Below, piece after piece: positions 20,906 through 33,600 of a stretch of 64,000 nucleotides of DNA. The DNA comes from Adenophora triphylla var. japonica (taxonomy: Eukaryota; Streptophyta; Magnoliopsida; Asterales; Campanulaceae), in NCBI GenBank assembly GCA_022495995.1, contig JAFEMH010000733.1, forward strand, positions 124,001-188,000. The letters run 5' to 3'. The notes beneath the pieces are model-generated. The model was not told where the DNA came from and did not search any database. It worked only from the letters and a program-made list of their open reading frames with translations. The position numbers were made by a program, and so were the translations under genes. The stretch's first letter is position 1, and each line of letters starts with the position of its first letter.

Positions 20906-21566
20906 CTCAATCTTCATACATAAATTGAATTTCTATTACAAGAGATAAAAAAGATCAGAATTTTTACACGATTGTTAAGCGACGCAGCGAAGCACGCGGA
21001 GGGGAAAGGACCGCCGCACCACCACCTCAAGCGTGGGAACAGTTGATCAGGTTTTTTCTTCTCCCCTGCTTTACCCTCACCGGTTATCCTTCATCTTCCA
21101 ACTCAAATCTTAAACCCCTAAATTTCTATATCCCTAACAAAATTAGGGCTTTAACTTTGAAACCCCTTTCCAATTGTAGCGGCAACTTTGGCGCTGCTGT
21201 TGGAGGAAGTTTCTGCGGCAGTTTAGCGATAGCACATGGGTTTGGCGTTCTCTTGGAGACGCTCTAAACACTCAATACTAACTAGTTGGTAGCAATTTGA
21301 ACTGGAGTTGAACCGGTTGGAGGTGGAATTGGCGTCGGATTAGGACAACCCACATGAATTCATAAGGTAATAAATACTAAACTTGTCCCAATTTCTGTAC
21401 GTTTTAGGATGGAATGAGATTTGGGGCTTAATTGGGAGGTTGAAATTATCTCCGTGAAGTAAATAGGAGGATTAATCTTGTCTATTTCTGTACGTTGATT
21501 CACAAAAAGTTTTAATGCTGGTCCTTCAGTTTGTAGGTTCTGAAGGGGCCAGAGCCAGGGCCAGCG
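20906..21566 (+). promoter_or_regulatory. VPS13 promoter and 5' untranslated region, with a probable leader intron
   Basis: No coding signal. A pyrimidine-rich leader (TTTTTTCTTCTCCCCTGCTT, about 21051) and a CG-rich stretch (about 20980-21030) suggest transcription starts near 20950-21050. A good donor (ATAAG|GTAATA, 21367) and acceptor (TTTGTAG, ending 21536) would remove a 170-bp leader intron just before the start codon. The upstream edge is the end of the composite element, whose PMD gene points the other way. A 74-codon reading at 21043 in this region is not supported as a gene. Confidence 0.5.
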
Positions 21567-21663
21567 ATGTTTGAAGGCCTAGTCCGCCAACTACTTCTGG
21601 GGTATCTTGGCCAATATATCAAAGATATTCACAAGGAGCAGCTCAAAATCACATTGTGGAACG
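21567..21663 (+). CDS. VPS13: VPS13 exon 1 (start codon)
   Basis: ATG begins MFEGLVRQLLLGYLGQYIKD, the exact family N-terminus, which fixes the start. It ends LWN plus one base at AACG|GTAAGC. Confidence 0.92.
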
Positions 21664-24600
21664 GTAAGCCAAATTATTTTGCACAATATCTCGATGATGT
21701 TTTTTTTTGTATCGAAAAGGTAAATTTGGTAAGCTCACCTTGTTTGTTTATTTCTTGGTAAATTTGAAACCTGCTGGGGCAGTTTGTTTGTTCATTAATA
21801 CTGAAAAGAATGTCAGTTTTGATCATTGGCTGAACTAAACAAACCGAGAAGGCAATACATTCCATCTCTTGCTCCCTTCTAGCCCAGTGTATAAAGCACA
21901 CCAGAGGGAAAATCTGGCAAAGACCATCCATGACAAACTACACGTAGTTTATAATCCTAGTTAATGTTGAAAATAAGGGTTTCTTCTAATGTCAGTCTTG
22001 TGTTTGGTCCTTGCTTCATAGAGGCTTATTACTTATGATTTGTTACTCGTGTGTTGACTGAATGAAAACGTTCACATTGTGTTTCCATGGCCAGTCCCTT
22101 TTACATCCTTGTTCACATTGTCCTTAAGTTTGTGGACTATGACGTGCACGTCCTTTGTCATTTTTGAAGAGGCTTGTCAAGTGTATCAGGATTGTATAGT
22201 GTTATGGATGTGTGTGGCATTTTTGATGTATGATGGCGAACCTGGTTAGAAAGGAATCATTCGACCATTATTTTATGTATTTTTGCAAGTCATTTTCATT
22301 TTTATTTCTTTTTGGTTTTGTTCTTAGGGAAATAAATAAGATCTCTATTTGATATAACCTCCCTGCCAAAAGTAAACTTATGCATTGTCATTATTATTGT
22401 TATTATTATGATTTTCCTTTCATCTGTACACAAAGTAGTTGGATCTGAATGCTAGTTTTCATGTTTCATGCAGAAGAAGTATTGTTGGAAAATGTTGAGC
22501 TGATTCTTGAAGCTTTTGATTACCTCCAGCTCCCATTTGCTCTAAAGCAAGGTAATTTGATTTGAATTAGCTGTAACTTCTGTATTGGCCTAGATCAGAA
22601 GCATTAGGGAGCGCTTGCACGTCTTTATTTTTGTATGTGTGTGTGTATATAACGTATAAAATCTGCATTTAATAATTTGTATGCAGATATATTATGGTTT
22701 GATCGCTAAAGAGAATTTATATTTATAAGAAAGAAACAATTATATTTATAAGAAAGAAACAACAAGCAAAAGGGATGAGATGTCCATCAGAACAAGGAAC
22801 AAAAACCGCAAAATAGGAAAAAGCAGGAAAACAACGGATAACTAGAACAACAACATTCCAATCATGCTGAAACTCTGAAAATGGAATTCAGTAGAGCAGG
22901 TTTAGCTGTGGGAGCACATAATAGATTTGGTGTTGAGAGAGAGAGTTATATATTTTGATCAATAGAGCAATGGTACTATTTTTTTTTAAGTTTGATTCAC
23001 ACGCTGTGTTATGTTACCCCTCAGTTTAGCTCTTACCTTCTGTGATGTCTATTGTATTACTCCCTTCGTCCCAAATGAATGCCCATTTTTTTCTTTCTAA
23101 TTTGCTCTTGATCACTATTTTTTTAAAGTGTAATTCACAAGCTGTTTATGTTACCCTCAATTGAGCTCTTACGTTCTGTGGTGTCTATACTATAGTATTA
23201 CTCCTCGCCGTCCCTAAAAGATTGTCCATTTTTTTTCCTAATATGCTCTTGATTAAAAGCAAATTGCAAAAAAATATGGACATTCATTTTGGGATGGAGG
23301 GAGTATGAGAAAGCATAATTGATATTTCTATTACAAAATTTAAATGCCGAATTTAGATAATAGATTGAAGTTTCAGTTCTCAAGTAAGGATGACGGGAAA
23401 AATGTCCCTATGTTATTGCATTATTGTATGATGTAGGAGCCTTAACGTGGTTGCCCCCTTCACCAGTGTGATTTGACACTTGCATCTTCTTTGTTATCAT
23501 GGTTGGGGTGAGGGAGAATATGTAATGGATCTGTGGATTTACTGTTTGTTTGTGTTTTTGTTGATGTATATGAGAGTGCGCTAAGGGATGGGGGCTATTT
23601 ATTCGTTTCTATCTGCGGTCAACATTGGGATAGGGTCACAGTTTTAGACATTTGTTAGATTGAAGGACCATCATGTGCTGATGTTTTTTTTTTTTACTTT
23701 TCTTGCTTTTGTTGCTTTCCCAATTCTATCTTCTTACATGAGTCATTGTCCACAATTTATATATTCTCTTTATCTATGAGTACAGTTCCTTCTTTTTATT
23801 CTTCTATCTATAACCTTTAACTGAAAAGTGAAAACTTCTTGATAGTAGAATTGCCATAAAGTTCTTGCTATTGTAGCAAATAAACCGTCATTGGCTCGTA
23901 TAGAAATGGGAATCGATGAAATATGTTTAGTTACATGAAATGGTATTGATCCTGATCTATACTATTATGGACAAAGTTGTAAGCAACATTAACCATATTG
24001 TCGTTCAAGTAACCTTTGATTGGATAACAACTTTTATCTTGAAATTTGATCATCCTCTTCTGTCCCTTATTTGCTTCCGAGCTTCACAATCCTTGGAAGA
24101 GCGCGGGAGTCTGTCGAAGAGAATGTGGGTAGCATAAGAAGCAGATCTCATGGAAATATGAATGTCTTGCTTTTCTACACATAGATGCTATTAAATTTTC
24201 TTATTGATTAACGGTAGAAGACATCTATATTATAAATGGCACCGTGCCACCTCACCCATGAACAGTGGTATAAACAGTAGCATGTGGCGAAATTCCCATT
24301 TTGTCCTCACTATTTTGTCCCTTTCCCATTTTGCCCTTAAATTTTTTTTTTAAATTAAAAAAATAAATAAAAAAAAAGGGCCTCGGACACGGGCTTAATT
24401 AAAAAAAAAAAATTAAAATAAAAACGTGTCCTCGGACACGGGCTTAGGCTAGTGCTCTAATATGAAAAATTGAAAGATTCATGTGAAAAAGTAGAGTTGA
24501 GAAGAGGATATGTTCATATGTGTCCCTTGCACAACCCCTTATTCTCTTATGAAAGATATATGTTCCTTTCATACTCCCTCAAATTCATGCTTAGAAACTG

Positions 24601-27600
24601 ACTGGTTATGTAGGTCGGGTTGGGAGGTTAAGCATCAAAATTCCATGGAAAAAGCTTGGCTGGGACCCCATCATAATAATTTTGGAGAATGTATTAATTT
24701 CTGCCTGCCAGCGGGATGATGCAGAGGTAAGTATTATTTAATTTTAAAACCTGGAGTTGTCCTCAAGTCTTTCTGGAACACTGTTTCTGCTCCCCGAATT
24801 AATGAATTATCCAAGTTATGATTTGTTTAGAGTACTGTCCTGGTAATTCCTTACATTTTACATATGATTTTTGGACATGGAAACTGTACATTGTGTGTCT
24901 AGTGTTAACATAGACCCTTGGTGTCGGATATGGAGATCTTAAGAAATATGGACAAGGATAAGTGTGAGTGTATGTATACATTTTTATTTATTATTTTAAG
25001 ATAAAAGAAGGTTATTAGAAGGCTAAATAGTACATTAATTGGAGGATACGCGGATCTCCAGAAGAAATATAGAAAAAGAGAAGAAAAATGTATGAAAAAG
25101 AACATACAAGTCAATAAAAGTCAACTGCAATAAGCAATAGAAAACTAACAAACTGCAAAATCAAAATTAATTAATGGCTACACCTCCAATCTTGAAACAA
25201 GTCTGTCAAGCTCCCTAATCAGACAACTACAAAGAAGCAAGGAACTATGTCTTTTTTTGGAACAGACTATTTGAGAAGAGGGGAAAGCATGGGTAAGTCC
25301 AGCATCCATGGTGTCATTCCTTCAGATTCGTGTTGAAGGCTTTGGTAAAAATGGCGATGCGGCATTGTTTTGGGAATGTGGGTTGTTAGCAGTTTTATGG
25401 TCTATATGGGATGAGAGAAATTCTGGAATTTGTAAGAACTTATTTTGATAAGGAAAGAAGATTGGAATATCTAAGAATCACCTTTTTGTCATTAGCATTT
25501 TTATGGGATAAGTTTTTTTTTTTTTTTATGACTTCTCCTTTGGCATCAGCTAATGGGGGTTTCGTGGGGTTTCTTGACAGATTTGATTGGTCTTCTATTA
25601 TGTCTTAGTATAGGCATTATGTATTCTCTTCTCTTGGCAACAACTCATCCATCTTCTCTATATTCTTCGCTACAATCTATTACACTTCTTTTCTTATTAG
25701 AAACAAGATCAAAACAAGATAACAGTCTATTCTTGAAGATTTTGGCATTCCATTCCATCCAAATATCCCACATTGCCATATTCGCCCGTCATCTATGTCC
25801 TAAATCAGTCTTATTATCCAATCTTCTTCCCTTTGGAAGTCCAAGACTCCTTCAAAATTGAAGGGCTTTACATGGTCTCTTGTACTGAACCAGCTAAACG
25901 TAATGACCTTCGTCAAGGGCATCGACCTTGTAACCCTGATAGTTGTGGAAAAAACCTATTTTTTAATATAAGAAAATAAAACTAGGGGACAAACTAAGAG
26001 GAGATCAGATATGAGAACAGAAAGACAGATAACAAATTTGAGTAGGTGAAACGGAGTATTTTTTATTTAAAAAAAAAACTAGAAAGGGACATAAGCAAGA
26101 GAACAATTTTGAGAACGAATGAACAAATTAGAAGAGGATGAGTTCAGAGAGGGACCAATAACAATAACAAAATTGTATGACGAAGCTGTCGATCCAGGCT
26201 TCGCTCTGATACCACCTTATGATGTGAAAAGTATGGCGGAAGCAAAAAGAAATATAGAAAATTAAGATCCGAAGAAGAATACAGTTAAGAAGAAAGAATA
26301 AAAAAGTAGGATAGAGAGAAGAACACACAATCAGCTTAAAGCTAAACTCAACTAATAATCAAACGATGCCTTATTAACATGGAAGCTTACATCAATATTT
26401 ATAGGCTAAACTATCATAACAATACTAGGAAAGAGAAATACTAATACTTAGGACTAGGGAAACTAATGCTACTAGGAATAGGAAAACACTAACACTAACC
26501 CTACTTAGATCACAAAAACACTAATACTAATCCTACTCAGACTAGAAGTAGAACTAGATAACTTAAATATTAGTAATTTTTAATTTGTACTATTACATAA
26601 ATTACATCAAATTCTCCCTCAATAGTAAAACAAAGTAACCAATTGGGGTTTCTTAGATTGGGTTATGGAGAAGAAGGGGTTTGGGCATAGGTAGCGCTAA
26701 TGGATTCGAGGGCGTCTAGCCTCAACGTCTTTAGCTGTTATTGCGAACGGGGAGCCTAACGATTGGTTTAAGTCCTCCCGCGGACTTAGGCAAGGCAATC
26801 CAATGTCCCCATTCTTTTGCCCTGGCTGTAAATGTTTTGAGTTGTTTGATTTCGAGGTGCGAGGAGAGGGGTGTTTAGTAGGCAGAGAGGAAATAGAAGG
26901 TATCTCATCTGCAGCACGAGGATGATACCATTTTATTTCTTTCTGAGGGGCTTCAGAGTTTCACTAACTTGCTAACGATTTTGCTTTGAGCATTTATCAG
27001 GTTTAAAGATTAACTTGTCTGAGTGTGGGTTAGCGGGGATTAACATAGAAGCGCATGTTTTTGGCGATAGGGAGCTCTATTAAGATTTGGCCTTTCATCT
27101 ATCTAGGCCTACCTTTAGAAGGGCATCCTAGAGGGGAAAGATTTTGGGACCCGGTAGTGGAAACAGTCTCTAAGCAGTTGGACTGGTTGGAAGAGGACGT
27201 TTTTCTCTTTGGGGGTAGGATCACGCTTATAGAGGCTTGCTTATCGAGTATCCCCATAAATGATCTCACCCTGTTTAAAGTGCCAGTTTGGGTAGCAAAT
27301 AGAATTGAAGGCATAATTCGTCATTTTTTTATGGCCCGGGGGAGGAGACGGGCTTAAGGATCGTTTAGTGCCTTGGACTCAGAAACTTGGTTTTTAGGAA
27401 CATTTCTCTTGTTAGTAAATGGTTGTGGCGTTTCTATTTGGAACCCCATTCTCTCTGGCACAAGGTCATTAGGAGCACAAGGTCATTAGGAGCAAGTATG
27501 GAATTTAAAGAAATGGCTGGGATGCAGGTATCTTAACTTCTTATGCAAGTCCTTGGAAATTTATATATTCTTGTTTTTTTTCTTCTTTCAAACCTCATAT

Positions 27601-30600
27601 TCGTTTAATTGTAGGGAATGATGAGCGTAGTTGGGTTTTGGAGGATCATTGGATTGGATTTAGTCCTTTGTTAGTGTGTTGTCTTCGATTCTTTCGAATT
27701 TCCATCCAAAATGCTCCTATTCTTAGTTTTTTGCTCTAGATGGGGCATCCTTTTCGTGGAATCTGCATTTGAACGTAATTTGAATGACCGAGAATCGCAA
27801 GAAATGGTGGCTTTAGTTAAAATTCTGTCAGCTCATTGTGTTTTACAATGTTCTGATAAGAGAGTTTGGACCTTAGAGTCTCAAGATAGATTCACTTTTC
27901 GTTCATTTTTAAAGTCTCTCATTCGGGTTCAAAAACCAATCCTTTTTCCTTTGAATGCTTTAATTTGGAAGTCTAAAGTTCCTTCAAAATTGAAAGCACT
28001 TGCATGGTATTTAGTGCTTAACCGACTGAACACCAACTATCTTCGACTACGGCGATGCCCAAATAAGGTTTTGTCCCTTGATATTTCCATGATGTGCTAT
28101 CATCAGAGTGAATCTCATGATCACCTCTTCTTGCTTTGTTCTGTTGCTTGGCGACTCTGGTGCGAGGTGTTTTCTTTATTGGGGGAGAGTTGGAGTTGCC
28201 CTTTTACTGTGAATGATTTCCTTCAAATTCGATTTGGGGCTTCGGAAAGGATAGAGATTCAAGTAGATTATGGCGGTGTGGGGTTTTCGCAACGTTGTGA
28301 TGCATATGGATGGAAAGAATAAATCATTATCTTTCTGTTTGCTAAAGGAGAGGATCATGTTCCTTGCGTCTTTGAGGGCATTGTCTTTGGGAGCTTTTAA
28401 TGCACAGATTGGAAAGCTGCGCTACATTAATCTGGTTACTTTTGTTTGATAGATGGCATTGTTCTTCTTATTTTTTCTTTCTTGTATTTCCTTTTGGACA
28501 CCTTATTCTCTACTCTCTGTACTTCTTTCCCTTTCTAATAATACTTCTTCTTTTATCAAATAAATTTTGTTTCCTGTTCTGCATCACTTTCTTTCTTTGT
28601 TGCTATCTTCTTCCTTGTATTCTCTTCTATTGTTGGACCAATTGTCTTCCAACTTTGCATCTTTTTCTCTCATCTAATAAAATTTATTCTATCTAAAGAA
28701 AAAGATATCTTTTCATAATCTATTTTTTTTCTTTTCTTAGATTCAATAGTTTATTAGAAAATTTCTGAATTATGCTCCCTCCATTACACTAAAAAACTCA
28801 TGCTTTCTGATTGAGGTTGTTGGACCTATGTTCTTGTTACAAAAACTAAGCTTACAAGTTTTTATGTGTTTCCAAAATTATCTTTCTCACATTAAACATA
28901 TAATCATCAAGACTATTGTAATTATTAAAACAAAGTGTATGTAACTTCATTTTAATCCTGTATTGTTTGACTTCCAAATGTGGACTATTTGAGCCGAATG
29001 GAGGGAGTGTTTTTTAATGTGCTTGATTTATTGGTAGATAAATAGGTCAGTTTTAGCTCTTACTTCCTTTACTATTTGCACACTTAAGTCATACACAATT
29101 TTGGAGAAATTGGCATATAGGAGACATGTCTCTTCTTTACATAAATATATTACCCTCTCTTTGCCGTAGTGGAGTATGGATGCAGTTGAAAGAAGGGAAT
29201 TTGCAGGCAAAAAGGCCAAGCTTGCTGCAGCAGAGCTCGGAAAATTATCCAGACGTGTATGTGGTGAGCCATCAACTTATCAAACTTTGTAGTTGTACAA
29301 GCTGTTTTCTGTGTATATTGGCATTGTTTATTGATAAACTGATGTAACTAGTTGTCAACTTTGTTGTTATATTGCAATCTGACTGGGAACTAGAGCGCTG
29401 AAGATCACCTTAAATATGCTTTTACATAGTGAAGGAACAATTGTTATGCAATTATATACCTTACCAATATTATGCGACCTAGATGAACTCCACAATCCTC
29501 AATATTGTATTTATGGAAGTCTAAATCTCCTTTCAATTTTCGGGCATTTGTGTGGATTTTATTGCTTATTAAGCTCAATGCAAATGACAAACTTCAGATT
29601 TTTAGGCCCTCTAAATGTCTTTAACCTAATTGGTGTGTGAATTGCAAGGAGTCTGAGGAAACACATGATCATCTATTTCTTCACTGTAGCTTACCTCGTT
29701 ATCTATGGAACTGTCTGTTTGAGGTGACGGGAGAAGCTTGGGTGAGCCCAAAAGATATCTCTCCATTTCTTCTGATTCGGTTAACAGGTTTTGGCAGAGG
29801 TAAAGATGCGAGTAGTTTGTGGAATTGTGGGGTATTTTCTGTTTGCTGGTGCATTTGGATGGAGAGGAATGGGAGGATCTTTAAACATCATTGTTTACCG
29901 AAGCATTTGTTGTGGGACAAAGTGGTGGCGTTAGCGTCACTTTGGGCTTATGCAAATGGTGCTTTCAAAGGCTTATCGTAAATGGTTTGAAAAGAGATTG
30001 GAGAGCTGCTTGAGTTTAATGACGTTGTTACTTAACTTTTTTTTTTTCTCATTGTAGATGGAGTTCTTGTCCATCTATTTGTATTTTGATCGTCTTCTAA
30101 TACAAGTCTCTTTTTCTATCAATTTTTTTAATTATATTTTGTTCACTAAAATCCAATTTTTGTTTATCTTTGGTCAATTGATATATTTATGATATTTTGT
30201 TCATTCAACTCCATTATACTCCCTCCGTTCCATTCCGTTCCACGTGAAGAGTCCATTTCATTTTGGGATGTTTCACTTAAAGAGTCCACTCTCAGTAGGA
30301 TATGATTTTTTTGATGCTTCGCTTTGGGCTTCAGCAATATTGGCTTTTACAGGGTTGCCCACAGTGAATCTTGCTAAGAGTTTGGAGCAGTTTTTCTTTA
30401 TTTCTATTGCTCTCCATTACTCTCTCTCTCCCTCTCCCTCTCCCTATTTTTTATTTGTTTTTGTATTTCTCCTTTCCACATTTTGTAATGCTTAAGGGAT
30501 GGCTGCTATGCATTTATTTATTTAATTAAATGGCTCTTCAGTAAAGATTTCTTCTTTTAGTCAATAATAAGAAATAAAAAGAATCAAGTAAATAATAACC

Positions 30601-33600
30601 ACTGTCTTTTTGTAGATAATCAGGCTGGAAAATCATTTATTTCTTACCTGACTGCAAAGGTAACCCCAACTTTAATGTTGTGTTACGGTTGTAAAGCTTC
30701 CTTGTTTCATGCTTATTTGCATTTATCCGTTCCATTTGCTGTGTATCTATCAAGTATTCAAAACTAGACATTAATTATGGGATTGAATGATCCATCTCCA
30801 AATTAAGTGATATCTCCTGCCTTTTGTGTTCTCTAGATTCTGGACGGCATCCAAGTCTCCATCAAAAATTTCCATGTCATGTATCGCAATATGCCAACTG
30901 ACTCGGTATTTTATCACATTCACCCATAATTTTCTGATTCTCTTGTCATTTATCATTAATTTTCCCAAATATCTCCATGTATTTATCATTACTACTCCCT
31001 CTGTCCCATAAGTCTTAAGAAAACTTTCCATTTTGGGCGTCCCATAAGTCTTAAGAAATCCCAAAAAGGAAACCTTAAATCACTATTCTCTCCACTCATT
31101 CTCTCTCCTACATTATTTTAATACTCACAACACATTATAATTTACTATTCCCTCCACTCATTCTCTCTCCTATTTAATTTTTCACACTCACAACACTTCT
31201 TCCACTCATTCTCTCTCCTAATACTATAATAATATTCCTTAATTCCCGCGCAAAATGGAATCTTCTTAAGCTTAATGGGACGGAGGGAGTATTTTCTATC
31301 CTGATATCACTTCATTTTCAAATAGCTATACCTAAAGAGTTTTGAAATTTCCAGTAATAGGGGAAGAATGACCGTTTATTATGGATATAATATTCATAAG
31401 CCTTATGGTTAGAATTATAACAAGTTTTTTCAATTTTTTTGTTTTTTCGTTCAACTCTTTACGACATATAGTTGGTATGATTTATGTAATGATGGCGTTC
31501 CCTACCCTGTTTGAGTTGTCAAGGAGTTACTAAAAGCAGAAAGTATTGCCTAATCCTAAGCTAGGACACTTTAAGCAGCCGTTTAGTTTTTGTAGCTTCT
31601 CACGAGCAAAAATCTTACATTTGTGCCATCATTTCCCACCATTATATCTGAGCTCTTTGGTAGTATTCAGCTGCCACTCAGTGTCTGGGCCAATCTCGGT
31701 GCCATCCGACCCTTCTCTGGGACTTTGCTTCTATTCGTAGTAATCAGTTCTTGCACCCTCAAACGCGTATCAAGGAGTTACTACTAGAGGCAAAAGATAC
31801 CGCATGTCTGAGACTGGGTTTTATCTTTTCCCCCATCATATTTATGAAAACATTTTTCTCCTCTTATCTATTTGGTCACAAATGTTATTTGCAGAATGTT
31901 TGAAGTACATACTTTCTTGAATATTTTCCAGGTACATACTCTCTTTGGTTTGAAGTTTTCCAGTCTGACAGCAATGAAACAAAATCTTACCAGGTATCTC
32001 TTGCTTGCTTCCACCATTATACTTTAAATAGATTCTTCTAGATCTTAAGTCTTCTCTTTGGCATTTGAATTCTCTCGGTAATTCTGAATTTAAGAGGCTT
32101 TTGGGATTTTTTTTAGATCAGCTAGCTCGGTATGGATTAGCTGATACTGTTTTTAGGCTTTCAATGGAATAGTAAATTCAAAGTAGATAGGTCAATTTGA
32201 AGTTTGTATTTCCTTCATATATTTACAGAAGCAGCCTCTTGCATTCAAATGCAAAGGAAGGTTGTCTAGTCACTTTTTGTTTTCTCCATATTTTTTTATA
32301 GGAAGTCCACTGAAGTCACCCGTTCACATTCTCCTTTTATTTAACTCCCATCTACTATTAAATAAAGGCAAAATCTTCTTTATTTATGACCTATATCACC
32401 AGCGAACACATCCTTCTCCAATATAGACCTGTCTCTGGGATATTAGGTTTTTTAAACTATAGTTTAGATATTTGGAATTGGGCTTTCTGTTTACGATTTG
32501 GTTTTTGATTATTTTCCTGACCTTTTCAAGATTTAGTTATTATTTCTGTAAACTCTTGTAAACCCTAACTGACATGTGCCTCACATCTGTTAGTAATGTA
32601 ATTTTTGGCAGTGCTTTCAAATGGAAAATTCACCTTATTAGGGATTATTGCGATGTTGTTGCCTAAAAGTCTCACCACAATTTTGCTCTTTGTGCCCTAA
32701 ACATAAAATATCCCACATAAGGTCCATAGCCCTAAACGGTTCGTTAAAAATCTAGCGATGAACATCTGCCCTTCACATGTCCAAACTGGGGGTGCAAGTA
32801 TATATTTTAACCTTTGTTTATGAATGCATCTAAATTTCTTTTATGTCCAAATACCATCCCTGTCGGTGGAGATTGTTTAAGGATGGTTAAATGACACTTG
32901 CGCCCTTCTAAGTTGGACACATGAGAGCACATGCCCAGTATTATTTGATTGTAACTAACCATTACAGCTACTTATTTGCCTAAAGTGAACACTTTAAAAA
33001 TCATTTTTAACTATGCAAAATAGTGGTGCAATACCTCTCAGCTTACAGTCCCAATCAAAACCTCCAAATCCCCTTATATGGTCACTAAAACCTACCTAGC
33101 ATTTAAGAGTAAATAATTTTCAGTTATCTATGATAGGTCTTGGCTCTTATATCGTTTGGTTTATGCCGATATAATGCAGATCTGTTAAACGTGTTATCTG
33201 TTTCTTTGTTCTGTTAGCTTAAAGGTGAGGGGTGGTCAGGTCAACAAACTTGTTGAGGTACAAGGTTTGGAAATATACTGTGTCACCTTCGATGGAGTCC
33301 CTGATATCATGGATACTGAAAAAGCTGAAAACTCAGAGTCTAGGGCCAGTGCAAGAGTTCAAAGAAATAAGCATGACAATCTGCTGGCTCCAGTTGATGT
33401 GTCCACGTCTCTTGTGGTAAGAAGGTTTGAGAACCTTTGTATACTGACCTTATCCTTTTCTTCTGGATACCCATGTTTGCATTTGAAATTTCATTTTACA
33501 TGGCAGTTACAATGATACCAAATATTTGTAAGGATTAAACAGTACGAACAAGTTAGGCAATCTCACCATTCTGTTAGATATAATGGATGTATGGGTATGC

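Noticed and set aside
21043..21267. A small upstream protein before VPS13
   Set aside because: Lies in the probable 5' untranslated region; composition and sequence give no support.
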